Of a stretch of 53,283 nucleotides of DNA, positions 1-9,067 are shown one piece after another. This stretch comes from Blastopirellula marina (GTDB lineage Bacteria; Planctomycetota; Planctomycetia; Pirellulales; Thermoguttaceae), in contig DYLS01000018.1 in assembly GCA_020721965.1 (NCBI GenBank), positions 1-53,283 on the forward strand, read 5' to 3'. A program made the position numbers and the translations under genes. Within the stretch, counting starts at the first letter, position 1. Each line of letters opens with the position of its first letter. The notes under the pieces were generated by a model. The model searched no databases. It was not told the DNA's origin and saw only the letters and a list, made by a program, of their open reading frames with translations.

Positions 1-184
1 CAACGCATATATCCAGCATATCCATGACCTGCCCTTTGTAATCATCACCATTTGCTGAAATGTCTCGGCGATCGTGCCGCGGCTAACGCGACATATAGTT
101 GAAGTAGTCTCGGGGATCGAACACGCCCGCCGCGGAAAGTTAGGCGGCCGCCGCGAATGTCGATGACTGAGGAGGCAGAGGTTG

Positions 185-1047
185 ATGAGTCCCACAGTGA
201 CAGGCGAAAGCGCACTCGATGTCTTTGTTCGTCGAGTCCATGACATTTCAACTATTCCGGCCATTGCGTTAAAAGTTCTTCAGGTCGCCAATGACCCGAA
301 GTCTGGCGCAGCCGATCTCAAAGAGCTTATGGAAAGCGACGCGGCACTGAGTGCCAGGGTCCTCCGCTGTGTCAACTCGTCGGCATACGCGGTGCGAACC
401 AAGATCACGAATTTGCAGCAGGCGATCGCGTACCTGGGACTCAAACAGATTCGCAATCTTGCCTTGACGGCCAGCGTCTCGGAGATGTTTCGAACGGAGG
501 TCGACATCGAACCCTACTGCCGAACCGGATTATGGCGTCATCTGGTCGCGGTCGGAGTCTGCGCTCGGCTGATCGCGAAAAGGCGGCGACTCGCCAATTT
601 CGAAGACGCCTTCCTCGCCGGTCTGTTGCACGATATTGGCATCATTCTCATCGACCAATACAGTCATCCACGCTTTCGGGAAGTTATTTGAAGGATTGGA
701 GACAACAAACCTCTAGCTGACCTGGAACGGCAGGTATTGGGGTTCGATCACTGCCAGTTGGCGAGGCCGTCGCCAAGTCATGGCGGTTTCCAGAGAATGT
801 TCGCGCAACAATTGCGCATCATCACAACGGCAGCTTATATCGTGGTGAGGACATCGACATCATCCGTTGCGTAGCCGTTGCCAACTTGATCTGCTCGCTA
901 CGCGGTTATACGTCCGTAGGAGCAAGCTTGGTTCAGTTGCATCTTTGGGCAATTCAAGGGCTAGAACTAAGCAAGAACGATGTCATCGTATTGGTGCAAG
1001 ACTTGGATGGCGAAATCAATGGCAATCAAGTCCTGTTCGAGTTGTAG
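185..1047 (+). CDS. HDOD-domain signalling protein, frame interrupted in this sequence
   Basis: HDOD proteins are HD-superfamily signalling proteins usually found beside two-component systems. The start is ATG 185, nine bases after AGGAGG (170-175). The segment up to 688 matches the HDOD family, ending with LLHDIG (His149-Asp150), so the HD pair is kept here. An in-frame TGA lies at 689-691. Coding sense continues in the same frame to about 760 (PLADLERQVLGFDHCQ), then moves one frame to give EAVAKSWRFPENVRATIAHHH and ends at TAG 1045-1047. The whole product would be about 287 residues. The TGA disappears if ATTTGAAGG is read as ATTGAAAGG, and the frameshift disappears if TTGGCGAG is read as TTGGGCGAG; both are homopolymer changes. 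It is the first gene of the operon with the kinase and two response regulators. The alternative is a true decaying gene. Confidence 0.75.
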
Positions 1048-1123
1048 ATTACGGAATGCGCCCCCCACATGCGGCAATAGCCGAGTCAGTATATCCACGA
1101 TGACGAGACGATGAGGTCGAGCC

Positions 1124-2622
1124 ATGCAGGGACCCGCGGATTTACGAAGTGCACTTTCCGCAGCGGAACGGGAATGGATTGCCATCTTGGAATCTAGTTC
1201 GGTATGTGCTGTTCAGCCGGACGAAGATCGCCGCCAGGCCGCGCCAGCATGTTCCTCGGAATCGTTGGCTGAAGTTCGCGTTCAGCAGTTGCTGAACGAG
1301 CTTGCCACATTGAAGGAATCGCACGCCGAGGCCGTGGCCACCGCTGTGGCCGAACGTGAGGCACGCCTGGCGGAACGCGAGGAGCACTTCCGGCAGATTC
1401 ACGCCTTGTTGCGTCAAGCGGCGGATGCCCTTCTGACCTTCGACACCGAGAGCGTCATCCGGTCCGCAAACGACGCCGCGGAGCGGATGTTGGGGCACTG
1501 CGAATGTGAGTTGGTGGGACGCTCCCTGAGCGACATCATGGATTCCCACGGTTCCCAGGCAACGCAAGGCGTGTTGCAGTTGTTAGATCATGCGGTTCAA
1601 TGCAAAACACCCGTGGAAGTGACCTTGCTCCGCGCAGACGGCCGCCCGTTTACGGCCGAGATGGCCGTGAGCCGCGTGCTCCTCGGCGAAGAGTCTCTCT
1701 ATTTCGCCAGCTTTCGTGACACCTCCGAGCGGCGGATGCTGGAGGCCCAACTGCGGCAAGCCCAGAAAATGGAATCCATTGGGCAGCTTGCCTCTGGAAT
1801 CGCTCACGAGATCAATACGCCGGTTCAATACATTGGCGACAATACAGCCTTCGTGCTCGATGCCGTCCAAGAGATGGAACAGATCGTGAGAATCTGCCTT
1901 GAGCTGCGAAACTCGGAAAGCGACGTGGCGGCTAGGAAAGGAATCCTTGGGCGGTTGTTTCAAAAAATTCAGACCGCCGATCTGGAATATCTGTTCGAAG
2001 AGGTCCCCAAGGCGCTGCGTGAAACCTTGGACGGAGTCAAACGGGTTGCCAACATCGTCCACGCCATGAAGGAATTCGCGCACCCGGGAGGCGGCGCGAA
2101 ACAGGCAGTCGACTTGAACCGCGCGGTACAAAATGCCGTCACGGTTGCCCGCAATGAATGGAAGTACGTGGCTGATGTCGAATTGCAACTCGACTCGGCG
2201 GCTCCGCCGATAAAGTGCTATCCGGACGACATGAATCAAGTCATTCTCAATTTGATTATCAATGCCGCGCACGCCATCGGCGAAAAGATCGGTGCAAACT
2301 CCGAGGCCAAGGGGAAGATCACGATCGTGACGCGGCGATGCGGCAATGATTTCGAGCTGCGTGTCACGGATACCGGTACGGGCATTCCCAAGGCCATCCG
2401 CTCGCGGATTTTCGACCCTTTTTCACGACGAAGCCGGTCGGCAAGGGAACGGGCCAAGGACTGGCCATTGTACATGCCGTGGTCGTGCAGAAGCATGGCG
2501 GGACAATCCATGTGGAGAGCGAGACTGGCGTAGGAAGCGAGTTTATCGTGCGAATACCGTATCAGGAGGATTGTACCAAGGACGCCTCAACCCACAGGGA
2601 TCCAACGCGGTCGGCGACCTGA
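1124..2622 (+). CDS. PAS-domain sensor histidine kinase, one-base frameshift near the end
   Basis: Soluble-looking histidine kinase of about 499 residues once the frame is repaired; no membrane segment is visible. In order: a charged coiled coil (about 55-90), a PAS domain (about 90-205), a dimerisation/H-box with GIAHEINTP (phospho-acceptor His228), the N-box [13 protein letters not shown], the G1 box DTGTGIP and the F-box IFDPF. Then the frame breaks at the T5 run 2419-2423. With one more T the protein continues [14 protein letters not shown] (G2 box) to TGA 2620-2622; without it, a meaningless tail runs to 2533. The match after the break is to an essential ATP-binding motif, so the short form would probably be inactive. 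ATG 1124 has a weak GAGG upstream (1113-1116). It likely phosphorylates the two receiver proteins downstream. Confidence 0.85.
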
Positions 2623-2642
2623 CTTGAGTGGGGAGGGCACGC

Positions 2643-3944
2643 ATGCAGCGAAAAATCTTTTTCGTCGACGATGAGCAGCGCGTCGTGGATGGGTTGCGGC
2701 GCATGTTGCGCTCCATGCGCAACGAGTGGGATATGCAGTTCTTCGAGTCCGGACCTGCCGCGCTGGAGGCCATGACCGACGTTCAGCCGGACATCGTGAT
2801 TTCGGACATGCGGATGCCCGGCAGGGATGGCGCACAGTTCCTGGAACAGCTCCGTCGTCGCTGGCCGGCAACGATTCGGCTCATACTTTCCGGCCAATGC
2901 GAGCGAGCCGCGGTTCTAGATGCCGCGGGGCCAGCCCATCAATTCCTCTCCAAGCCTTGCAACGCGGAGGAACTCCGACGAACGATTTGCCGCATTTTCG
3001 AAATCCGTGATCAACTTGCCAATGCAGAGATTCGCACGATTGTCTCGCAAGTTACGGCCCTGCCCATCAGCCGGTACCGTAGGCAACAGATGGCGGAGCT
3101 TCTCACGCAGCCTAAGATTCCCGAGGCCACTCTGATCGAGTTGATCCATGCCGATGTGGCTCTTTTGAGCAAGTGTCTCCAGTTGATAACCGGCGGATTC
3201 CTCGGCAGCCAGCAAGAGCTGATCCCGGTTGCGGATATGGTCCGGATGATCGGCGCGGATTCCCTCCGCAGTCTGATTTTAGAGCGTAAGACCCTCCCCA
3301 GCATGCCCAATGATCCCCTGATCATGAGCTTGGATGCGCTTTTCCATAAGGTTTCCAGGGTAACGGGCGAGGTAGCCAGGCAAATCTTGGCGGAAGAAAA
3401 GGCGTCCGAACAGGCTCAACTGGAGGCAGAATTCGGCGGTCGCTTGGCTCGTATCGGCGTGGCCCTGCTAGGTTTGATCGATCCCTTCAAGTATCTTCAC
3501 GTGTGGAGAATAGCAGCGGCTCAAAAGGTTGCTCGAACCGAGCTCGAGATGCGTATCTACGGAGTGCACCGCGCGAATGTGGGGGCTTATCTGCTCGGGC
3601 TTTGGGGTGTGCCCTCGCGACTCGTTGATGTGATACTGAACGCGCCCTGGCCCGGCAGGTACAACGAAGCCGAAATGTCCACCGTGACGGCCGTGCACGC
3701 AGCCTGCGCCCTTGTCGATCAAGCTTTGTTTCACGAGACCGAGCCAAGCTATCGGCTGGATTTGGATCATCTGCGACGCATCGGAATGGAGGGGCGGCTT
3801 GTCCGCTGGCGGGAATTGGCCCAGACCATGGCCCAGTCCGTATCAATCACCCCGGCGGAAACGCTTTGGGGCACGGAAAACGTCCCAACGGTACCCGGAG
3901 AATCTGCCACGAACGTGATGGTGCTACAGGAGATGCCCTCATGA
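2643..3944 (+). CDS. Response regulator with REC and HDOD output domain
   Basis: 433 residues. The N-terminal receiver domain (about 1-125) has the acidic pair Asp9-Asp10, the phospho-acceptor Asp55 in VISDMRMPG, Ser83 in the switch position and Lys104 in FLSKPC. The rest, from about 140, resembles an HDOD domain (TALPISRYRRQQ, then an alpha-helical region with IGADSLRSLIL and IGVALLGLIDP). The usual HD catalytic pair is not seen, as is common for HDOD. ATG 2643 is preferred over GTG 2628 because GGGAGGG (2630-2636) lies at the right distance and the receiver begins directly after ATG 2643. It follows the kinase by 20 bases and overlaps the next gene by four bases (ATGA), so translation is probably coupled. 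The output target is unknown. Confidence 0.88.
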   Translation: MQRKIFFVDDEQRVVDGLRRMLRSMRNEWDMQFFESGPAALEAMTDVQPDIVISDMRMPGRDGAQFLEQLRRRWPATIRLILSGQCERAAVLDAAGPAHQFLSKPCNAEELRRTICRIFEIRDQLANAEIRTIVSQVTALPISRYRRQQMAELLTQPKIPEATLIELIHADVALLSKCLQLITGGFLGSQQELIPVADMVRMIGADSLRSLILERKTLPSMPNDPLIMSLDALFHKVSRVTGEVARQILAEEKASEQAQLEAEFGGRLARIGVALLGLIDPFKYLHVWRIAAAQKVARTELEMRIYGVHRANVGAYLLGLWGVPSRLVDVILNAPWPGRYNEAEMSTVTAVHAACALVDQALFHETEPSYRLDLDHLRRIGMEGRLVRWRELAQTMAQSVSITPAETLWGTENVPTVPGESATNVMVLQEMPS

Positions 3945-5107
3945 GTCGCAAGGTGCTGTGTGTGGACGATGACCCGAACGTCCTGCGTGCCTACTCGCGG
4001 ACATTGCGAAACAAATTCGAGCTGGATACAGCCACTGGCGGCGAGGAGGCGCTGCGGCTCACGCGGGAGAAAGGACCATACGCTGTGGTCGTCTCCGACA
4101 TGCGAATGCCTGGCATGGATGGCGTGGAGCTGCTTTGCCGGATCCGAGAATTGTCGCCCAACACTGTACGCATGATGCTGACGGGAAATGCCGATCAACA
4201 GACCGCGATCGACGCCGTCAACGAGGGGCAAATCTTCCGATTCATCACCAAGCCCTGTCCGCCGGAAGTCCTTGCCCAGGTCATCGAGACCGGCATCGAA
4301 CAGTATCGACTGATCACGGCCGAACGGGAACTCCTGTCGAAGACGCTGGCTAGAGCTATTCGCGTTCTCACAGAAATCCTCACTATCGCGGCTCCCGAGG
4401 CCTTTGGCCGGGCGACCCGGGCACGCGAATTGGTACGACAACTGTGCGAGATTCTCGCCGTCAATCCCAGTTGGCCGTTCGAAATCGCCACTATGCTGGC
4501 CCCGATCGGCTGTCTGGCCGTGCCGCAAGAGATTCTCAAGAAATCGATCTCAGGACGACCCCTCAAAGAGCAAGAAACAATGCTGCTCGACTCTCATCCG
4601 CGGATTGCCAGAGAGCTTCTCTCTAAGATTCCCCGCATGGAGGTGATCGCGGAGATAGTGGCATATCAAGGAAAGCTCTTCAACGGTCAAGGCTATCCAC
4701 CAGACTGGACGGCCGGGGAGGATATCCCGCTCGGTAGCCGGATCATTAAATTGGCGTTCGATTGGGATGATCTGGTTCAAGCCGGATTAAGCTCCGATCT
4801 GGCTTTGGCGGAAATCGCCGATCGTCGAGGTTGGTACGATCCGCAAGTCGTTGCGACATTGCGAAAGATTCTGGACATCCAGGAAGAATACATTGTCCGC
4901 GAAGTACGAGTCTCCGACCTCGTTGATGGGTGGATTTTGGCGGATAATATCCACTCCGTGCACGGCACGTTGCTCTGTAGCAAAGGCCAGCCGATTACCC
5001 CGCCCATTCGCTTGCGGCTTCGAAATTACGCTGTGAACGTTGGTATCGGCCGCCCGATTCGCGTGTTTGTGCCGCTGTCTCAGGCTCCTCAACAGATGGA
5101 AGCATGA
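3941..5107 (+). CDS. Response regulator with degenerate HD-GYP domain
   Basis: 388 residues. A full receiver domain comes first: Asp9-Asp11, phospho-acceptor Asp53 in VVSDMRMPG, Thr81, Lys104 in FITKPC. From about residue 140 comes an HD-GYP-like domain, but the metal-binding HD pair is missing: the segment where active enzymes show HDIGK reads TMLAPIGCLAVP. The later GYP-type motif is kept as GQGYPPDW. Such a domain should not hydrolyse cyclic-di-GMP by the known mechanism and may act as a binding or protein-interaction module; this is inference. A C-terminal segment (VSDLVDGWILADNI onward) is of the type often found after HD-GYP domains in REC proteins. The ATG overlaps the stop of the previous gene (ATGA). 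It is the last gene of the four-gene operon. Confidence 0.87.
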   Translation: MSRKVLCVDDDPNVLRAYSRTLRNKFELDTATGGEEALRLTREKGPYAVVVSDMRMPGMDGVELLCRIRELSPNTVRMMLTGNADQQTAIDAVNEGQIFRFITKPCPPEVLAQVIETGIEQYRLITAERELLSKTLARAIRVLTEILTIAAPEAFGRATRARELVRQLCEILAVNPSWPFEIATMLAPIGCLAVPQEILKKSISGRPLKEQETMLLDSHPRIARELLSKIPRMEVIAEIVAYQGKLFNGQGYPPDWTAGEDIPLGSRIIKLAFDWDDLVQAGLSSDLALAEIADRRGWYDPQVVATLRKILDIQEEYIVREVRVSDLVDGWILADNIHSVHGTLLCSKGQPITPPIRLRLRNYAVNVGIGRPIRVFVPLSQAPQQMEA

Positions 5108-5511
5108 CCCGCTCTTCACTCTCGCCGGGATAGCCAGTGATGCTTGGATGTGCTTCCGGCGGGGTCCTCGCAGGCTGGCCGGGGGCGCCGATGATAAGAA
5201 ATGCCTGCAAAAAAGGGACCGGTTGCCCAGATTTTCTTTTCGATTCCGGATAGAATTCAAAAGATCGTCGGTAACCGTTCACGGAACAGTCGGGCCGTCA
5301 GGCCGCGTTGCCCACAACACCTTGTGGCCGCCTTGAGCGATCGGCGGCCGCGAGCGCGGGGTTTTTGCCAAACGGCTCGTGCGAACACCGCGTTTTCCGC
5401 ATGATTCCACCCGTGAACGGTTACGATCCCCGGGATCGACGCAGCGCCGGGGCCAGTGCTTGGATGCAAGTGAGTCTTTCCCGTCCCATAGTGAACTCCA
5501 TAGGTGATCTT
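5108..5511. other. Intergenic region with a MITE-like element
   Basis: 404 bases without a convincing gene between the regulatory operon and the cupin gene. The main content is the inverted-repeat element at 5271-5424. A weak AGGTG (5502-5506) just before ATG 5512 is the likely ribosome site of the cupin gene. I see no clear terminator for the operon. Confidence 0.6.
5271..5424. mobile_element. MITE-like element, family 1, copy A
   Basis: About 154 bases bounded by a perfect 14-base terminal inverted repeat: GTAACCGTTCACGG at 5271-5284 and CCGTGAACGGTTAC at 5411-5424. It has no coding capacity. A diverged copy without clean ends lies at 22633-22781; the segment CACCGCGTTTTCCGCATGA is identical in both, and spacing is conserved along about 149 bases. 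I could not define a target duplication. It may be a non-autonomous transposable element or a structured intergenic repeat. Confidence 0.7.
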
Positions 5512-5898
5512 ATGAAGGTAGCAGCGGCGGAGAGTATCGATTCGCAAAAGGTGGTCATGGAGGGTGCGGAAGGGTGTGTAATGCGCGTATTGATCGGGCC
5601 AGATGACGGTGCGCCGAACTTCACCATGCGACAATTCGAGGTCGCACCCGGCGGTCATACGCCACTGCATACGCACCCCTACGAACATGAGGTGTACATT
5701 CTCGCGGGGGAAGGCTTTGTAATTCGAGATGGCCAGGCGCAACCGCTGCGACCGGGGATGATCGTGTTCGTGCCGCCTGGGGCGATTCACCAATTTCGAG
5801 CCAGTGATACGTCGTCGCTCACGTTCCTCTGCCTCATCCCAAATGCCATGCGGGGAGGAGGGGTGATCAGTTGCGTCGCCGCCTGCTCGTGCGACTGA
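5512..5898 (+). CDS. Small cupin-domain protein
   Basis: 128 residues forming a single cupin beta-barrel. Motif 1 is visible as GGHTPLHTHPYEHEVYILAGEG, with metal ligands His53, His55 and Glu60; motif 2 contains PPGAIHQF with His93. The four expected ligands are therefore present, so a metal-binding barrel is likely. Family members are small sensors, isomerases or dioxygenase-like proteins, and the substrate cannot be told from sequence. The C-terminus ends with an unusual cysteine cluster, Cys121, Cys125 and Cys127. ATG 5512 is chosen because the domain starts directly after it; the open frame extends upstream to 5308, but that part runs through the MITE-like element. It stands alone and converges on the DUF1559 gene. 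Confidence 0.85.
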   Translation: MKVAAAESIDSQKVVMEGAEGCVMRVLIGPDDGAPNFTMRQFEVAPGGHTPLHTHPYEHEVYILAGEGFVIRDGQAQPLRPGMIVFVPPGAIHQFRASDTSSLTFLCLIPNAMRGGGVISCVAACSCD

Positions 5899-6016
5899 AT
5901 TCGAGGCCAGGCCAGCGTCTCATTCGGCCAGCATACGGGGCCGTAGTGTTTACTCCCCAAACTGCCACAGCCAACGTTCACGCTGCCAACGCTTGCGCTG
6001 CGGGAGATATGAGCCT

Positions 6017-6042
6017 GCCCCTTTGGAAAGTAGCTAAAGGGC
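6017..6042. terminator. Possible hairpin between convergent genes
   Basis: GCCCCTTT and AAAGGGC can pair around a short loop between the convergent cupin and DUF1559 genes. There is no clear T-run, so it is at best a weak bidirectional terminator. Confidence 0.3.
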
Positions 6043-6097
6043 GGGATGTTGTACGAGGGTAAAGGACGCTGCGTGCGGTCGGCAGAAGTTGGGCAGA

Positions 6098-7147
6098 TTA
6101 CTCCGTCGGGATTTCACCTTCGTCCCGCGTGCCCAGCGCACGCCATGCCGCAAGCGTAATCGTTTCCCTGACAAAACGGCACGAACCGTCCACGAGGGCG
6201 ACATTCACACCACCCGGGTGAAAGCTCCGCGAAGTGATGATTGCGTAAGTGGGGACCCCAGCCACCCCATTCTTTCCCTCTTGCCATGAGTTGTAATCGC
6301 AGTCGTACTCGAAACCACCAGACGAGCACGGCACACGCGTATTGGGCACGAGACAGGCTGTGAAGCCAGTGTGGTGGACGCGACCGTCGGGCCACTCGGT
6401 GTGCCCTGTGTTCTTGAACTCTGAGGCTTCAGCGGTAATCGATGCAGCCTGATCCGCGGTCTCGGGCGCACTGGTAACGCTAGGACCACCGTTGCGGCGA
6501 TACGGTTGCCACGCCCGCACATCAGCAGCCAACAGGGTGTTGCTTGTACCGTCGGTGACGCCGCTCCAGCTCACTGACGAATTGGGGTAAGAAACCCCCT
6601 GACCGCCTCGGCGGCTCTGTGGATCATACACGAAGTACACGCCTAAGTTGAAGCCATAAGAGGTCGGGTACAACCTCGGCTTTCCGCCGCCGGGATCACG
6701 GACCTCAAGGCTCTTGGGATCGCTGGGACAGCCAAACACCTCAATGCGGACGGCATCGATGACCACCTGGGCATCCCAGGCCGCGGAGAGGTCGACTCGA
6801 TCAGCCAACGGCTCCTGTTCGATATAGGGGAGTAGCCGACCGTGCACACCCCAAGACACGTTATTCGCAGTCAAGTTGGTCGCAAAGTCGATGATGGCGC
6901 TGCTTGGAAAGCACCGCCATGAATCGGCATAGTTGTGATTTGCCAAACCCAATTGCTTGAGGTGGTTGAGGCATTGCGATCGTCTTGCGGCCTCACGTGC
7001 GGCCTGAACGGCGGGAAGGAGCAGAGCGATCAAGATGCCGATGATCGCGATGACGACGAGAAGCTCGACAAGCGTGAAAGCCGACCGCCGTCGCTCATCT
7101 ACTATGCAAATGTACCGGGACTCCTGGCTGCCACATCCGTTTGACAT
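6098..7147 (-). CDS. DUF1559 prepilin-like protein
   Basis: 349 residues. The N-terminus has a type IV prepilin/pseudopilin signal: basic residues then SAFTLVELLVV, with expected cleavage between Ala23 and Phe24, Glu28 at mature position +5 and one hydrophobic helix (about 24-46) leading into AVQAAREAARRSQC. The C-terminus has the DUF1559 hallmark FHPGGVNVALVDGSCRF. This family is greatly expanded in planctomycetes, where members are thought to be exported pseudopilins of the type II secretion/type IV pilus kind; the individual role is unknown. ATG 7147 is supported by CGGAGAG a few bases upstream on the minus strand. It is a single gene convergent with the cupin gene and divergent from pstS. 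Confidence 0.93.
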   Translation of the reverse strand: MSNGCGSQESRYICIVDERRRSAFTLVELLVVIAIIGILIALLLPAVQAAREAARRSQCLNHLKQLGLANHNYADSWRCFPSSAIIDFATNLTANNVSWGVHGRLLPYIEQEPLADRVDLSAAWDAQVVIDAVRIEVFGCPSDPKSLEVRDPGGGKPRLYPTSYGFNLGVYFVYDPQSRRGGQGVSYPNSSVSWSGVTDGTSNTLLAADVRAWQPYRRNGGPSVTSAPETADQAASITAEASEFKNTGHTEWPDGRVHHTGFTACLVPNTRVPCSSGGFEYDCDYNSWQEGKNGVAGVPTYAIITSRSFHPGGVNVALVDGSCRFVRETITLAAWRALGTRDEGEIPTE

Positions 7148-7777
7148 TGCACTCTCCGAATTCCCTCAGTTCGGTGACCCAGTTCAAGAACGACTGTCTG
7201 ACAACATGATCGCAATTCCCCTGTGCATACTCCGTGCCGGATTGAGTTTTGGGGAGAAACAATCGCAAGTTACTATTTAGCCGATGGTTATGGCGAAGAC
7301 ATCAGGAAAACCGGAGGGGGAATCCTGGGCCAAAGCAGTGACAAGATGTCGCATCTATCGCCAGCGTGCCAAAAACAACGACATCCCAGCCTGGAATGGG
7401 AAACGCGATGTGCCGCTTCATCGAAGGATCACGCGACGGGGGCGGCCTTCTCAGCCTACCGTCAAATTCACTGTTTCGAGAATACTTTGCTTGACTGCAC
7501 AGCTTTCAGATTTCGGGAAAACTTCTCTCAGCAACGCTCGATGAAGAGATGCGAACCACCAAGAGATTTTCTTGGTGGGCGAAGAAGGCGGGCGTAAACG
7601 CAGGCTTGCCGAAGCAATAGCAAACCCAACCAAAAGCCTCGTTGCCGCCTCATGACGCAGCCTACGCATCACCCCGGGGTGACGCCAGTCGGTTTCAAAC
7701 AAGCTATCCCCTGGCGGCTGGAACGCCGGAAAGACCACCGCTACCCACGATCACAGCAGATATACCACTCTATAGTA

Positions 7778-7790
7778 TGGTATCATACCA
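7778..7790. promoter_or_regulatory. 13-base palindrome upstream of the Pho-type array
   Basis: TGGTATCATACCA is a perfect palindrome around a central C, 20 bases upstream of the first TTAACA. It could be a second operator for pstS. Function is inferred only from symmetry and place. Confidence 0.35.
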
Positions 7791-7809
7791 GCCGAAATAC
7801 TTGCTTTTC

Positions 7810-7863
7810 TTAACAAAACTTTAACAATTCTTTAACAGTACGTTAACAATCGGTTACTACAAT
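7810..7863 (+). promoter_or_regulatory. Pho-type box array and -10 element of the pst operon
   Basis: TTAACA occurs at 7810, 7821, 7832 and 7843, each exactly 11 bases apart, with a weaker fifth copy TTACTA at 7854. An 11-base period of TTAACA-like units is the known binding pattern of Bacillus PhoP, and E. coli PhoB uses the same period with another core. TACAAT (7858-7863) fits a -10 box and lies nine bases after the last perfect unit, so the array takes the place of a -35, as in classic Pho promoters. Strong inference: phosphate starvation activates pstSCAB through a PhoB/PhoP-type regulator, which is not in this window. Confidence 0.8.
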
Positions 7864-7959
7864 GCGGCAGAGTCAGGTGGAGCAGCACATTCGACGAATC
7901 AGCTCCCAGACGCTGCTCCAAGGGTTGTCACGAGGTTCTAGCTGAAGGAGACATCTAGG

Positions 7960-8955
7960 ATGAGGATGCATTGGAGTGGCCTATGGGGCCCGTGTGTGAC
8001 GTCGCTGTTGTCATTTGCAGTGGTGAGCGGTGTCGCCCTCGCCCAAGTGCCCCTCGATCCCGCCCTACCCGACTACAAGCCGGTGCAAGGCGTCTCGGGG
8101 AACATCAAGAGCGTCGGTTCGGATACCATGAATAACCTCATGACGCTCTGGGGTGAAGGATTTAGAAAGTTTTACCCGAACGTTCAGATCGAGATCGAGG
8201 GCAAGGGTTCTTCAACCGCGCCTCCCGCGTTGATCGCGGGTACGGCTCAGTTTGGGCCGATGAGCCGGAGCATGAAAAAGGCCGAAATCGATCAGTTCGA
8301 AGCGAAGTTTGGTTACAAGCCCACCGAACTCCCGACGTCACTGGATATGTTGGCCGTGTATGTTCACAAGGACAATCCGATCCAGGGACTGACCCTCCAG
8401 CAGGTGGACGCCATCTTCTCCAAGACGCGAAAAGGTGGTTATCCGAAGGACATTCGCACTTGGGGGCAAGTCGGCTTGACTGGGCCATGGGCTTCGCGTC
8501 CGATCAGTTTGTACGGTCGTAATTCGGCCTCTGGAACCTACGGCTACTTCAAGGAGCACACACTGTTCAACGGAGATTACAAGGATCAAGTTAAAGAACA
8601 GCCGGGTAGCTCTTCCGTAGTGCAGGGTGTGGCGAGCGATCGATACGCCATCGGTTATAGTGGGATCGGCTATAAGACCGCCGACGTTCTGGCCGTTCCA
8701 CTCGCGCACGATACCAATTCGCCATTTATCCCGGCCGATCCCGCTCATGCTTACACGGGCGAATACCCCCTGGCTCGGTACCTGTACTTGTACGTCAATT
8801 ACAAGCCAGGAACACCACTTGACCCTGTGCGGGCCGAGTTTATCAAATTCGTGTTCAGTAAGCAGGGTCAGGCAGAGGTAATCAAGGATGGGTACTTCCC
8901 ATTGACGGCGGCTATCGCCAAGAAAGCCTTGGCGTCGGTCGGTCTTTCCGAATAG
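7960..8955 (+). CDS. pstS: Phosphate ABC transporter substrate-binding protein
   Basis: 331 residues. A signal peptide with a basic start and hydrophobic core ends at VSGVALA, cleaved near residue 28; there is no lipobox cysteine. The mature protein is the PstS type of periplasmic phosphate binder: IKSVGSDTMNNLM near the start, IEGKGSSTAPPAL, FGPMSRSMKKAE, SLYGRNSASGTYGYF (the phosphate-binding loop region) and the late segment FIKFVFSKQGQAEV. ATG 7960 follows GAAGGAG (7944-7950). It is the first gene of pstSCAB behind the Pho-type box. A hairpin after it may make its level higher than that of the permeases. Confidence 0.95.
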   Translation: MRMHWSGLWGPCVTSLLSFAVVSGVALAQVPLDPALPDYKPVQGVSGNIKSVGSDTMNNLMTLWGEGFRKFYPNVQIEIEGKGSSTAPPALIAGTAQFGPMSRSMKKAEIDQFEAKFGYKPTELPTSLDMLAVYVHKDNPIQGLTLQQVDAIFSKTRKGGYPKDIRTWGQVGLTGPWASRPISLYGRNSASGTYGYFKEHTLFNGDYKDQVKEQPGSSSVVQGVASDRYAIGYSGIGYKTADVLAVPLAHDTNSPFIPADPAHAYTGEYPLARYLYLYVNYKPGTPLDPVRAEFIKFVFSKQGQAEVIKDGYFPLTAAIAKKALASVGLSE

Positions 8956-9067
8956 CCGACACGAACTGACAGCCTTGCTGTGCAGAAGCGTGGTATAAAT
9001 ATTGCGTTTGGGAGTGGACGGGCAATCTAGTTCCCAACGCTGGTGATCACTGCTAGGCTCCCGATGA

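Larger units (their letters stand above)
7148..7959. other. Long regulatory region between DUF1559 gene and pstS
   Basis: 812 bases with no gene I can support. It holds a hairpin with an 8-base stem (CCACCAAG 7556-7563 / CTTGGTGG 7571-7578), a palindrome TGGTATCATACCA (7778-7790), the TTAACA array (7810-7859) and the pstS -10 box. Both genes are transcribed away from the region, so it should also hold the DUF1559 promoter, which I could not place. Confidence 0.6.

Noticed and set aside
7556-7578. Hairpin CCACCAAG/CTTGGTGG as a terminator
   Set aside because: No T-run on either side and no gene ends here; kept only as a note in the intergenic entry.
7223-7597. 124-residue plus-strand frame upstream of pstS
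   Set aside because: No recognisable domain, low-quality composition and no ribosome site; the region is regulatory.
7810-7859. CRISPR-like short periodic repeat
   Set aside because: Units of 6 bases with 5-base gaps are far too short; the place before pstS fits a Pho-type regulator site.
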